A stretch of 64,000 nucleotides of DNA from Centrapalus pauciflorus (GCA_020465985.1 JAANYP010000724.1:694001-758000), one strand, 5' to 3'. Shown: positions 23,995 through 35,287, counted from the first letter of the stretch. Made by a program: numbers and translations. The notes: generated by a model not told the origin, from the sequence alone.

Positions 23995-26900
23995 TTAACG
24001 ATTCAACATACCTAATTTGTATACCAAAAAATTAAACCGCTTTTCATCTAACGGTTTGGTAAACAAATCAGCTAGTTGATATTCAGTAGGTACAAAATAT
24101 AATTCTATATTTCCATTTTCTACATGATCTTTTATGAAATGATACCGAATGTCAATGTGTTTCGTTTTTGAATGTTGCACCGGATTTGATGCAATAGCTA
24201 TTGCGCTCTGAGAATCACAATATATTGGAATTTTTTTTGGTGTAAACCCGTAATCACGCAGTTGGCTCTTCATCCACAACACCTGAGAACAGCAGGAAGA
24301 TACAGCAACGTACTCTGCTCAGCTGTAGACAATGAAACACAATGTTGTTTCTTGGATGACCAACATACGGGTTTGTCACCTAAGAACTGTACTGCTCCTG
24401 ACGTACTCTTTCTGTCCATCTTATCACCTGCGTGATCAGTGTCAGAAAAAGCAGTCAGATTAAATGAAGATTCTCTAGGATACCACAAACCAAGATTTGG
24501 AGTTCCTTTGAGATATCTTAAAATTCGTTTTGCAGCTGTTAAGTGTGATTCTTTAGGATTTGTCTGATATCTAGCACAGACACATGTAGCAAACATAATA
24601 TCTGGTCTACTAGCTGTTAAGTACATTAATGACCCAATTATACCTCGATAATGAGTCACATCTACAGGTTTCCCTGAGATGGTTTTGATTTTGAATCCGG
24701 AGCCATGGGGGTTTTCATAGGAGTACTATTGACCATGTTAAATTTCTTTAACATGTCTTGTATATATTTTGACTAATTGATAAAAATACCATCAGTTAAT
24801 TGTTTTACTTGTAATCCTAAGAAAAAATTTATTTCCCCCATCATGCTCATTTCGAATTTTTGGGACATTAAAAATGTGAATTTCTTACAAATATCTGGAT
24901 TTGTAGACCCAAATATTATATAATCTACATATATCTGTATAACTATGATATCTGACCCCTGACGTTTTATAAACAGGGTTGTGTCAACTGCACCTTTTGT
25001 AAATCCACATCTCAACAGATATGTTAAGAGTGCATCATACCAAGCACGAGGTGCTTGTTTAAGGCCATACAGTGACTTATCTAAAATATATACATGATCA
25101 GGTTTCGAAGGATCAGTAAACCCTTCCGGCTGATATGAATATACTTCATCTGTTAGCTCCCCGTTTAAAAACGCAGTTTTGACATCCATTTGATATACTG
25201 TAAAATTTTTATGAGCGGCAAAAGCTAAAAACATCCTAATAGCTTCAATTCGTGCAACTGGTGCGAATGTTTCATCATAATCAATCCCTTCTTGTTGGCT
25301 GTATCCTTTGGCCACGAGACGAGCTTTATTCCGAATGATGACTCCATGTTCATCTTTCTTGTTCTTAAAGATCCATTTCGTGCCTATAATGGATTTGTCT
25401 TTTGGGCGCTCAACAAGTCTCCAGACCTTTAACCGTTCGAACTGGTTGAGTTCTTCTTGCATCGCCACAATCCAATCAGCATCCAGAAGAGCTTCTTTTA
25501 CATTTTTGGGCTCAATCTTACTCAAAAAATTTGAAAATAAGCATTCATTTATAGTAGCCCTTTTGGTTTGGACTGATGCAGATGGATCACCAATGATGTT
25601 TTCTATTGGGTGATTTCTTGTCCACTTAACTGTATGTGGAAACGGTTCTATTGGGTCTTGGTTGGGATTGAGATCTAGATATGGTTCGGGAGTTACTGCA
25701 GATGTTGTAGGTGGGACATCTGAGGTAGGAGCTTCTGAATGTTCAGAAGTAATGAGGGTTTCAGAAGAATGTGGAGGTTCATTTGGTTGTACAATCTCAG
25801 TAGTTGACTGCACATTTGCTGTTGAAGCTTCTCCCGTTTCTTCTGAATCTTGTTGTTGAGAAAGATCAGAGACTATGACTGGATTTTCAGTAATCCTGTC
25901 AGGCATCAAATTTTGAACATTAGTTTTGGGCTTTTCAAAATAGTCTTCATAAAAATTCTCAAACAACTTATGTAATTCTGAATGTTCAGCATTTTCTTCA
26001 GTTGACTCCAATGAAGTCTGCATATTAGGTTCGGGTCCTGAACTGGTGTGTTCAGAAGCCATTACCACTCCTTCGTCGAATTTGACATTTACGCTCTCGT
26101 TGACTGTCTTGGTTCTCTTGTTGTACACTCGGAAGGCAACCGACTCCTTTGAATACCCGATGAATATTCCTTCATCTGCCTTTTGATTAAACTTTCCTAG
26201 ATTGTCTTTATCGTTCAGAATAAAGCATCTGCAGCCAAAGACATGGAAAAATTTAATATTAGGTATTCGTTTATTAATCAGTTCATAAGGAGTCTTTCCG
26301 AATCTCTTATTTATTATTAAACGATTTTGTGTGAAGCAAGCTGTTGCAACTGCTTCTGCCCATAAAAACAACGGTAAATTGGAATATGCCAGCATCGTCC
26401 TAGCTGATTCCACAAGTGTCCGATTTCTTCTTTCAACGACACCGTTTTGTTGTGGAGTTCGAGCAGCTGAAAACTGATGTGTAATTCCTATTGAATTCAA
26501 GAATGAGTCAAGTGATTTGTTCTTGAACTCTTTTCCGTTGTCTGAGCGGATTGTTTGAATTGTGAGTTGCAACTTTACTTGTATTTTCCGGATGAAGTCG
26601 ATGATCGTTTCGGTTGTATCTGATTTGGATCTCAGGAAGAAAACCCACGTATATCGTGAATAGTCATCAACTATCACCAATACATATCGTTTCTTATTTA
26701 TGCTCTGTACTCTCATTGGTCCACACAAATCCATATGCAATAATTTCAGTGCTCTCGTAGATGAGTGTTCTGTTTTGGATTTGTGTGTGGCTCTTGTCAT
26801 CTTTCCTTTTTCACATGCCGCACATAATTGCTCCTTTTGGAATTTGAGCGTCGGCAGCCCTTTAACTAATCCTCCTTTTGCTAGGTTGGTCAGCTCATTG

Positions 26901-27334
26901 AAGTTCAGATGTGAAAGGCGACGATGCCACAGCCATGCTGTTTTAGATGTAGCTTTCGACAATAAGCAGACATCTTTCTTCAGATTAATCGAGGCTAAAT
27001 CAATGGAGTACAAATTTGTTTTCCTGTTTCCTACCAAAATTTCTTTTCCTTCTCCGGATCTGATGCTGCACCGATTGGCTTTGAAATTGACTTCTAATCC
27101 TTTGTCACACAATTGCCCAATGTTAAATAGATTGTGTCCAAGACCATTAACATAGAAGACCTTTTGGATGGTGATTTTATCGTATTTGAGACTTCCGTAG
27201 CCTTTGATCGGACAAAACTGATCATTTCCAAATCTTACCGTCCCACAGAACTTTTCTACAAAGTCCGTGAGTGTGTCTCGTTGTCCGGTCATATGTTTGG
27301 AGCAGCCGGAGTCAAGGTACCAGACATGGTTTAC
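23995..27334 (-). pseudogene. pol: T4 pol polyprotein, several lesions
   Basis: Protease motif LDSGCSKHMTGQ at about 27275-27315, reached from an acceptor-like TCGTCTTATAG. The frame from 27292 to 24773 covers the pre-integrase zinc motif (WHRRLSHLNF...CAACEKGK), the integrase core (HMDLCG, RSDNGKEF, NGVVERRN) and most of the RT. The RT active site reads YVDY instead of YVDD, so a catalytic aspartate is lost. A TAG at 24773 (after DGIFIN), a frameshift near 24680 and another near 24315 break the remainder. RNase H is spread over 24659-24270 (FSDTDHAGDKMDRKSTSG) and 24282-23995 (DSQSAIAIASNP; DQ-like YQLADLFTKPL), ending at the TAA before 23995. It could only have moved with enzymes supplied by another copy, if these lesions predate insertion. 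Confidence 0.88.
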
Positions 27335-27345
27335 CTATAAGACGA

Positions 27346-30300
27346 AGTAGCACATGAGGTACCCACTTGTAGTTGGGTACTTTAGTTTTAGGTAAATCAT
27401 GCACAGTATTATTTGTTTTTCTAACAGATATGGCCTTTAGCTTATCATTTGAAGTTATTTTAGGTACCCATTTTTGAACTGTTCTTTTAGGTATCCATTT
27501 TTGTACAATTCGCGGTGGAATTGCTTTTGAAATAATTTTTTTTGGAACCTTTTTCTGTTCATAAAATGGGTCCTTCTTCTTCGGTTGCCATACGAGCTTA
27601 TTAGATTTAACAACGCAATTAAGTCCTTTCTAGAAAACTTTATACAAGAGTTTTTAACAAGTTTATTATTATTACAGACAGACTGTTCAATTTTGCTTTT
27701 TCTATCTGTAACATTTTGTCCTTCACGCGCCACTCTTGTTTTTCTGTTCTCTTTCCTTCTTTCGCCAAACTTGTTTTCTCGACCCGTTCACAACGATATC
27801 TGACATAAAAGAAGTATGAGAATTAGAAGATTTAGATGCTCGTTTTTTCTGTAAGTTTTTCATACCTGTTGAAGATTGGACTTTACGTGCAATTGAGTCC
27901 GTTGATGAAGATGATTCACCCTTTTCAAAGCTAGGAGACTGAACAATAATTTTTGAATTCTCCTTCTTTTGTTGTAATGATGGTGAATTTTCAGATGATT
28001 TTAAAGAATCTGTAGACATTCTTTGCAGAATTTTAACAGGTTCTTTATTACCATTTGATTGTTTGTTAGTCAAAGGTTTGATAAATTCACCAATTTTACC
28101 AAACATTTGATCTAATGAATTATCATCAGAGTGCATGTACAGATCAAATTCTTTCTCTGAATTTATAGAATCTAGAGACGTAGATGATTGTGGATCAGAC
28201 ACATTTGTGTTTTTAGGCTGGGTTTGCAACTTTTGTTCCATTTTTCTTAATTCAGCCTTGAGAGTTCCATTCTCTGTCTCAAAATTTTTAATTTTCAATT
28301 TTCAATTCTAAATCAGAATTTATCTGTTCTAAAATTGAATTTGGCAAATATAATTTTTGAGACTGAGTAGGTAATTCAGACAAATCCTTTTAAGAATAAG
28401 TTTGAATGTACTCTTCTTTAGTATCAAGAATGTTGCTGGTTTCATTTATCTTGGTATAATCACCAGAATTTTGCATTTTGTCTGATCGTAATCTTTTTAT
28501 TTCTTCGCTAGATTCTACTTCTTCAGATGCTTTCATAAAAGTCATTTTTAATCCTAAATTCATGTATCTGACATCATATAGTGTTGGTGAACTTGATATA
28601 GCTTTTGTCAGATACTTAGGATTTTCCCAACCAATTCCAGATTTAGAGTTATAAAATTCTGTGTCTTTTGGTTGATTTAAATAAATTGTTTGATCTGTTT
28701 GCCCTCTTTTAATAAATTCATCCTCCATCTTTTTTATTTTCTCATAAAGTTTAGTTCTTTCTTCAAATATGGCATGATATTTTACAGAAAAGTTTGAGGC
28801 TTCTAACTCAGCTGTTCGCAGTCTTTCTTGTAAATCAAATATTTTGTGATTCAGATTGAGTATATTGCTTTGAAGTTCTTTTTCCTTATCTTGCAAGTCT
28901 GAGACTGCTCGTAAAGCTAATGCTTTATCTTTGGAAAAGTCTAGAACTAAGTTGTGTTCATTTCGAAGTTTGTTTTCCAAAGAGTGAACATTTTTCTTTT
29001 CTGCCTTTAAAGATTTTTCAAACTTTTTAAGCATAAAGGCCATATTAGTTAGTTTTTCTTCTAATATGCATGATTCATCAATATCAGAGTCTGAATTAGA
29101 ATTTACCTCCGGTCTGTCTGAACCATCTGAGTTTTCAGACTCTGAATCTTCCTCATTTTCAGCTTCATTTTGGCCGGTTGCCATTAATGCAACTTCTTCT
29201 GTTGCTTCCTCTTCATCAGACTCAGATTCTTTTCTTTCTGCATCCTCTTAGTCAGTCCAACCCACACCTCATCTTCAGCTATCATAGCTGATTCACTCAG
29301 TTCAGATTCATTGAAAATTTCTGACTTTAGACAAATATGAGCATCTTCATCCAAGATGTCATCATCTTCTGATAACTGTAACCAATGATCATCCTCCGCC
29401 ATAAGAGCTTTGCCTGACTCTTTCTCTTTGGCTAAGAGAGCCTTTCTTGTATAGTAGTCTGAGTTTTTGACTATTGGAGAACTGCATTCCCGGGCATAGT
29501 GACCTGGTTTTCCACAGTTATAGCATTTCTGTTCTGACTCTTTCTTGGCTGATTTGTCTGACTTCTCATATTTGCCAGTCTTTCGTGCACTACTCTCTCC
29601 AGATTTCTCATATTTATCCTTTTTCTCAACTTTCCTAGAGCCTGTTTTGTAGCGCAACTTGTTGTTGGTTGGCTTTCTGTAAAATTTCTTTTGAAATGCC
29701 TTCGTAAGCAATGCTATCTGCTTCTTCATCTCTTCTATTTCTGAATCAGCAGATGAATCTGAGGATTCTGATTCAGAAGATGTACTGCTGATTACAGCTC
29801 TTTTCTCCTTTTTCAGCTTGTATTTATACTTTTTCTCTGCCAGTAGAGCTAGTGGATCAGCAAATTTCTTTTTCCGCTTTCTTCTTTCCAGATATTTTCC
29901 TCAACACAACTTCTTGATAGTTGTTGAGGTTTTCAAATAGCATATGAAAATCCATCTCCTCAATATCTTTTGTTTGTTGGATTATCATAGCATATTTTTC
30001 CCATTCAGGATTTAGGACATTTAGAAATTTGACATTGATGTCCAAGTTGGACTTTGTCACTCCGTTTCTTTTCACTTCACTTACCAAATTCACAAATCTG
30101 AGGTAAGTGTTTTCCAAAAGTTCACCTTCACGAGCTCTGAAGTTCTCAAACGTCATTAGGCTATTTCTAGCCCTATTTGTAGCAGCTCTGTCTGATCCCC
30201 TCATGATTTTGCATACTTCATCCCAAATGGACTTAGCAGTCTTTGTATTTGTCAGGCAAGTGTAAATATCATTGGGGATTGATATCAACAATAGCTTTCT

Positions 30301-30573
30301 GGCAGTCTTGTCCCCTAATTTTCTCTTCTTTTGGGCCTCTGTCAGGTTGGTGACCTCAACAGTCCTCGGTGGAATTGGGGGATTGCCAGTTGGTACTCCT
30401 GGGATCGTTTCCATAAAAATGGCTGGTCCTTCAGTTAATGATTTCAGCATTTCTTCAGACAAATCATGGAAACTGATAAATTCCAGAAACCGCTCCCGCC
30501 ATTGAACATATTCACCCCTGTATAAAATTGGGGGTTTGGTTTCTGATCCCATAGCCAGTGCGTCTTTAGACAT
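27346..30573 (-). pseudogene. gag: T4 Gag, multiple frameshifts
   Basis: The start is placed at ATG 30571-30573 (MSKDALAMGSETKPP), by analogy with the T6 Gag start. The UBN2-type Gag region follows to about 29860, where the frame shifts. A zinc knuckle CYNCGKPGHYAREC lies at about 29480-29525, followed by acidic EDDHWLQLSEDDD. Another frameshift near 29250 leads to an acidic then coiled-coil stretch (29184-28390). Stops around 28300-28390 separate a K/S-rich segment (28298-27723). The end, with repeated W-PK-like phrases near 27455-27600, is in mixed frames. Unlike T1 and T3 I find only one zinc knuckle. The order UBN2, knuckle, acidic, coiled coil is shared with T2, T6 and T8. Confidence 0.8.
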
Positions 30574-30654
30574 GTTGATTGATCTTTGGGAAACTTGTCC
30601 AAGATCTGATGAACTCCGATTGAGATTGAATATTTTGATCACACTTTGAAACAC

Positions 30655-31000
30655 ATATTAGTACTGAAATCTACAACACAGTGACTTGTTAGTAGCAATA
30701 AGCAACTTAACTCAGACAGTGAATAGTGTTTTGATTAATGTGTGTGTCAAACTCGAATGATTCTTGTATTTTGAGTGAAACTCGAATGTATATAGTGTGA
30801 AACTCGATTGAGTTTATGGTAAAACTCGATTGAGTCTTTTACCAAACTCGATTGAGTCTTTTTGGGAAATTCGATTGAGTCTTCTTGAAAAAACAAGACT
30901 GTCTTTGAGAAACTCGATTGAGTATTTGATCAAACTCGAATGAGTCTTTGATCAAACTTTAATGTTTTTGATCAAACTCGAATGAGTATCCCAAAGCTTT
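30655..31000 (-). other. T4 leader remnant with CTCGAA/CTCGATT repeats
   Basis: Non-coding. About eight AACTCGATTGAGT or AACTCGAATGAGT words occur at 30749-30990, the same motif as in the spacer at 22165-22830. The leader breaks off near 31000 with no initiator-tRNA site, showing that the 5' end is missing. Confidence 0.6.
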
Positions 31001-31018
31001 CTAATTAATTTTGCCTTT

Positions 31019-31831
31019 GCAGCTGGTATCCCAAAGAAAATGGCTCAGTCCATGAGCACAGAAAGGCTGCAAGATATCCATGACAAAGAGATGGACAAAA
31101 GAAAGAAAGCCAAAGTCTCCCAAGAAGTCCAAAGATCCCAAGAACCAGTTCAAACTGATACAAGTGATGTTCAAACTACTGCCAGTGCCCCTGCTCCTTC
31201 TGTTCAAACTGCTGCTTCTATTCCTGAATCAGAGCCAATGTCACAAGCAAAGCTGGATCAGGTTAAGAAGGTGTTGTTTGAGCAACAACTGCAGAAGGTG
31301 ATGGAGATAGAGAAATTGATAGACCAGCATGACTTTACAAAGCCTTCTATTAATTATTGGTATGCTAAGTCAATGGACAACATTGACTTAAGATTTCAGT
31401 TTGTAGTAAGAAGGGAATCTGGTCCAGAAGAAGAGTACAACAGCATCATGCATATGGCTCAAAGGATGACCAGAGATGAACTCACAACAATGCACAATGT
31501 TGGGTCTGTAACACAAGTAAGATCGGCTCTACCACAAGTAAAGCAAGCTATCAAAGATCTGAAGAGCATTGTTGATCCTGAGTCTATAAGGAAAGATATA
31601 GAGGATGCAAATGCAAAGGGAATGAATATCAAGCAAGTTGATCTGTTTGTCAAATCAAAGACTTACAGAATAAAATTTACAGATGGATCTGGTATGTTCT
31701 TCAATTTTGAATTCTATGATCTACCAAAAGCTATGTTAATTCAGATGATATCGGTTAAGATATCTTGTGATAGAGAAGATATGAAGAAAGAGTTTTTGAA
31801 GGCTGTAAATCAGAAACTTGCACAGTTGTAA
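31019..31831 (+). pseudogene. T3 extra ORF, C-terminal part (after T4)
   Basis: Open frame to TAA at 31829-31831; the first methionine is at 31040 but it is the continuation of the ORF interrupted at about 17880. It is charged at first (ERLQDIHDKEMDKRKKAK), then T/V/Q-rich with repeats of VQT, then a helical globular end (FEQQLQKVMEIEKLIDQ; FVVRRESGPEEEYNS; VDLFVKSKTYRIKFTDGSG). No membrane segment. No known enzymatic motif. The intact frame over 270 codons contrasts with the two stops in the first half. It lies 101 nt before the 3' LTR, as expected for an extra ORF placed between pol and PPT. Confidence 0.65.
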
Positions 31832-31918
31832 GTTTTTGAAAGCCTTGGTTTGTAAATAACAGTTTACTTGTTTATTTTCTTATTTGTATAGAACTTAAAG
31901 TCTTGTGTAAAGAATTTA

Positions 31919-31932
31919 AGTTAGGGGGAGAT
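31919..31932 (+). other. T3 polypurine tract
   Basis: AGTTAGGGGGAGAT directly before the 3' LTR. Confidence 0.9.
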
Positions 31933-32597
31933 TGTTGGGAAATATTCTAAGTAGTTCAAGCTGTTAGTCAGACTTCTCATACTATTAGTAGAATTTCTAT
32001 GTAAGTACAAAGTTCATGTTGTTAGTTGAAGAATCTCGAGCTGCTAGTGTAAAAGTTCAAGCTGCTAGAGTAAATCAACTCAAGCTGCTCTGTTCAAGCT
32101 GTCAAGTGATTCAAGCTGCTCAACAGTTTTACAAACAGAAAGTGCTGATTTTCAGGAAAAGATATTTACACGAAGATTCCAGCATATCTACTATCAGAGA
32201 AGTCATAGTCCTTCAAGGAAACAAATCAAGAAGCAATATAAATACATAGAATAGGTCTTTCTATTGTATAGGAGTTTTTCTGCATATTCAAGATTGTAAT
32301 TGCTTTTTGTTTGAGTTTTCATAAGCCTCTAAGGTTGTAAAACCCTAAGAACAGTTTGTGTTCTTCGTCTAATCAAACAGATTAGAGGTGATTGTAATCA
32401 TTGGAGTCAGCAATACAAGCAACTTTGATTTACTTATTTGTGTCTGTTTGTTATGAGTTCTAAAAGCTTTTGATAAAATAATTAAGTGTTATTCCGCAAA
32501 CTCCTTAATTAAACTTTGATTCAAAGCAAGATTATTGATTTATACTCTGATAAATTCAAATCAGTTAGTCTTGGTTTATTAATTTCAGATCCTGACA
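31933..32597 (+). repeat. T3 3' LTR
   Basis: Near-identical to 8726-9389, same ends TGTTGGGAAAT and CCTGACA, TATAAATA at 32237-32244. Followed by the target duplication AAATC (32598-32602). I count about seven substitutions between the two copies, four of them inside or beside the U3 repeat words. Confidence 0.95.
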
Positions 32598-32602
32598 AAA
32601 TC

Positions 32603-32850
32603 TCATCCGGAACAGCCTGGATGATGTATGAACGAGCAATCTTATCGGCATTTTACGTTAGATTTGTGCAGGTGTGTAGATGGCTTTTTCCTTGGCTTCG
32701 ATATTTGAATCAGCATCTGGGGGTAATGCCTGTCTGAATTCTGCTAGTCCATTATAAATCGAGTTAAGGATGTCATCTTCTAGATCTTGCCATTCAATGA
32801 AGTCAATGAAATGGGATTTCTATAGAGTGTCGCGATTCATGTTGAAAGCT
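32603..32850 (-). pseudogene. gag: T2 Gag, N-terminal part (decayed)
   Basis: Continues the T2 Gag relic on the other side of T3. The minus strand starts with an ATG near 32836-32839 encoding MNRDTL, the same opening as T6 at 35585, but the segment that should carry the LYRG motif is deleted. ILNSIYNG and PPDAD phrases follow in parallel with T6 (35656-35838). The frame is broken by stops. Right of it is the T2 leader. Confidence 0.65.
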
Positions 32851-32940
32851 TCTTTGTGATCGGGGTTGGTAAGTGCTTAGAAATACTTAGCAATGAGCGA
32901 CAGAAATGTATGTCTTCAAATAATCTAAGTGTGAAGAGAA

Positions 32941-33292
32941 GGTTGTGACTCTCGGATAAAGCTTCATCCGAGAGTTGTAACTTTCGGATGAATGAGAAAT
33001 TAGAAAATAATTTAAGAATTAGTTAATCACTTGATACCCGAGAGTTGTAACTCTCAGATGAAATAAGGAATTAATAAGACTTAAAAAAATTTAATTGCTC
33101 AGTCGTGTGCGAATAGTGATCCGAGAGTTGTAACTCTCGGATGTGCCTAAGATGACTTGAAAATTTTTCAAATGACAGGAATCAAGATCAATGATCCGAG
33201 AGTTATGGTGCTTGATGAATTTAAACACTTATAAAAATAAGTAAGATTATATTATTCATTAATGATATCCGACAGTTGTAACTCTCGGGTAT
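32941..33292 (-). repeat. T2 leader palindrome cluster
   Basis: Five copies of an inverted repeat with arms CCGAGAGTT and AACTCTCGG separated by two bases. Positions are about 32965-32990, 33035-33060, 33119-33143 (perfect arms), 33194-33207 (half only) and 33267-33292; an extra half CTCTCGGAT lies at 32949. The spacing is 60-80 nt. The same palindrome sits in the T6 leader. The rest of the leader (33293-33633) is AT-rich and has the GAAGAACAC phrase near 33512. Confidence 0.85.
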
Positions 33293-33633
33293 CACCATGA
33301 TTCTTCAACATCATATTTTCGAAAAGTTTGAGAATTTTAATAGATTAAGTTAAAGCACGAATCTGAATGATTTTAAGATCTAAAATTTTTCTTTCACGAA
33401 TTTGTGATTAAATAATATGATGTTCATCTGAAGAAATATAGTATCAAATGAGATTTAAGCACAAACAGACTAGAAATATTGATTTTAAAGATCAAACAGA
33501 TTTATCCTTTGAAGAACACGGAAGAACACTAAAAAATTTTCAGGAAAATTTTTTTTCAGATTACTAAAATTAGCATATAATATACGAAAATTAGTATGAA
33601 ATATGATCAAAAGTACTTTTAAACCAAATTTTA

Positions 33634-33645
33634 GCTCTGATACCA
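33634..33645 (-). other. T2 primer-binding site (initiator tRNA-Met)
   Basis: The minus strand reads TGGTATCAGAGC two bases after the LTR end. Confidence 0.9.
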
Positions 33646-33647
33646 AT

Positions 33648-33997
33648 TGTAATTCCCATATATGTTCAAGCAATCAACAATGTTATGTATTCACCAAGAA
33701 CAATTTGAACAATATGAATATGCTAGGAATAAGATGAATACCTTAGCAACGATACGAAAGTTGAATTCTGATTAAAGACCAATGTTTTGCAACAATATGA
33801 TTTACGTACGTACAACTGAAAAACCTAACACAAGCTATTTATAAACTAAGAAACAATTGTACTTAGATTCACACACTAAATCTTAGACCCATGGGTTGAC
33901 CTTTTAAGGTCTTTGACCCATTTACTTCAAGGTTTGAATCTTTACACTTTTGCCACAAAACTTTCTTTATTACAATTTAAGCACAGAAACTATCACA
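33648..33997 (-). repeat. T2 5' LTR
   Basis: 350 bp; minus strand begins TGTGATAGTTTCTGTG and ends GGGAATTACA. TATAAATA on the minus strand at 33837-33844. Clearly related to the 348-bp T6 LTR, sharing the TGTAATAAA, TTTTGTGGCAAA and CCATGGGT-type blocks. The 3' partner is outside the window. Confidence 0.85.
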
Positions 33998-34039
33998 AGT
34001 ATGGATCTAACAGAAAGTCATTTTGGTTAATAGTTCATT

Positions 34040-34549
34040 ATGATCGGATTCCAGCAAAGATTCAGATATCGAAGAGATTAAACGAAAGATGGCTTTGTTA
34101 ACAAAAGCTTTTCATAAAAAGTTTTATAGAAATCCAACCAACATAAGTTGAGGTATAAGTCTAGATCGAGAAAGTACGATATAGGAGAGAAAAGTGGGAA
34201 GAAGTACGAGAAATACGAGAAGTATAAGAAAGAGAAGCCTGTAGCCAAGGAGGAGGAACAAAAGTGCTACAACTACGACAAACCAGGACACTTTGCTCAA
34301 GAGTGCAGAATCGTAGTTGTTAAAAATTTAGAATACTATACCGGAAAAGCACTTTTGGCCAAACAAAAAGAATCTAAGAAGGCTCTCATTGCGGAGGATG
34401 ACCACTAGCTGCTAATTTAATGATGATTATGTACTGGACATGGATGCTGATGTTTGTTTCCAATCCAATACGTTTAAAGACATGTCTGAATCTTAAAAGA
34501 CTAAGGCTTCTATGATAACTGAACACGAAGTTTGTGTTAAATCTAAAGT
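34040..34549 (+). pseudogene. gag: T5: Gag sliver between two opposite LTRs
   Basis: Plus-strand Gag fragment most like the T4 Gag: MALLTKAFHKKFYRNPTN (from about 34091), then, after a stop, KYEKYEKYKKEKPVAKEEEQ with a zinc knuckle whose second cysteine is lost (CYNYDKPGHFAQEC, about 34267-34308), and AEDDH. The frame ends in stops at about 34408-34425 and the similarity fades into acidic codons before 34550. It must be the remnant of an older element into which T2 and T6 inserted from either side; no border of its own is visible. Confidence 0.7.
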
Positions 34550-34897
34550 TGTGATAGTTTCAGTCTTCAAATTGTAATAAACAATAGCTAGTTTTGTGGC
34601 AAATATGTAAGGATTCAAACTCTTGTGTAAATGGGTTAAAAGACCAAAAAGGTCAACCCATGGGTTATGGTTTGATATTTGAATCCATGTTTCTATGTTT
34701 GCTTATAAATAGACGAGTTAGGGTTTTTCTATGCATCAATCAATCCTTCAGCATTGTGCGTACGTTTGTAGACATTTGAGGTTAATAATATTTGCTTTGA
34801 TTGTTCTTATCATATTCATATGATTGTTCTTTATGTTCTTGATGTTCTTGACATATATACGATATTGTTCAATGCTTATCATATAATGGGAATTACA
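34550..34897 (+). repeat. T6 5' LTR
   Basis: 348 bp, TGTGATAGTTTCAGTC to GGGAATTACA, with TATAAATA at 34704-34711. Followed by the primer site. The 3' LTR has been lost at the T7 side. Confidence 0.85.
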
Positions 34898-34898
34898 T

Positions 34899-34912
34899 TT
34901 GCTATCAGAGCC
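34899..34912 (+). other. T6 primer-binding site (initiator tRNA-Met), slightly degenerate
   Basis: TTGCTATCAGAGCC after the LTR; TATCAGAGCC matches the initiator tRNA-Met complement and the preceding bases have drifted. Confidence 0.8.
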
Positions 34913-35287
34913 TAAAGGTTGGTTTTAAAGTGTTTATCTTTTTTGATTTTCGATCATATGCATGAAAATTATGAAATTTTTGCCGAAATCTTGTTTAAGT
35001 TCATGATTGTTCTTCGTGTTCTTCGAAGAACATCCCTGTTTGATCTTTAAAATCAAAATTTCTGAACTGTTTGTGGTTAAATCTCATCTGATACTATATT
35101 CTTTCGGGTGAACATCTGTTAATCACAAATTCGTGAAAGAAAGCATATTTGATCTTAAAAATCATTCAGATTTGTGCATAATTCTTGTTAAATTATTGAA
35201 ATTCATGAACTGTTCATCATTCGTGGTTTTATCCGAGATCGTTTTAGCTTTGCAAAATTTTCTAAGTATTAATTCGTTTCATACTTT

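Larger units (their letters stand above)
17880..31000 (-). mobile_element. T4: Sirevirus copia element without its 5' LTR
   Basis: Minus-strand element inside the T3 extra ORF. From left to right on the plus strand: 3' LTR (17880 or 17873 to 18167), PPT, extra ORF, a long non-coding spacer, pol, gag and leader. The leader ends near 31000 without a primer-binding site or a second LTR, so the 5' end has been deleted. The exact right border is uncertain: T3 sequence is certain from about 31019. No target duplication can be shown. Its Gag start (SKDALAMG...PPILYRGEY) places it in the same broad group as T2 and T6. Confidence 0.85.
8726..32597 (+). mobile_element. T3: Sirevirus copia element, interrupted by T4
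   Basis: A complete element by its borders: LTR 8726-9389, primer-binding site, gag (9466-12124), pol to 15567, an extra ORF from 15908, PPT at 31919-31932 and LTR 31933-32597, flanked by AAATC. The span is 23.9 kb because T4 (about 13 kb) lies inside the extra ORF; without it T3 is near 10.7 kb, a normal Sirevirus length. By eye the LTRs differ at about seven positions plus one single-base length change in 664, roughly 1 percent. Host target: Gag region of T2. Confidence 0.95.

Noticed and set aside
26700..27155. 151-codon plus-strand frame
   Set aside because: It is the complement of the T4 pre-integrase and integrase coding sequence; the minus-strand frame has all the domains.
30987..31036. 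TATCCCAAAG repeated at 30987 and 31027 as a T4 target duplication
   Set aside because: It is ten bases, not five, and is not found at the left T4 border; more likely chance or a deletion scar.
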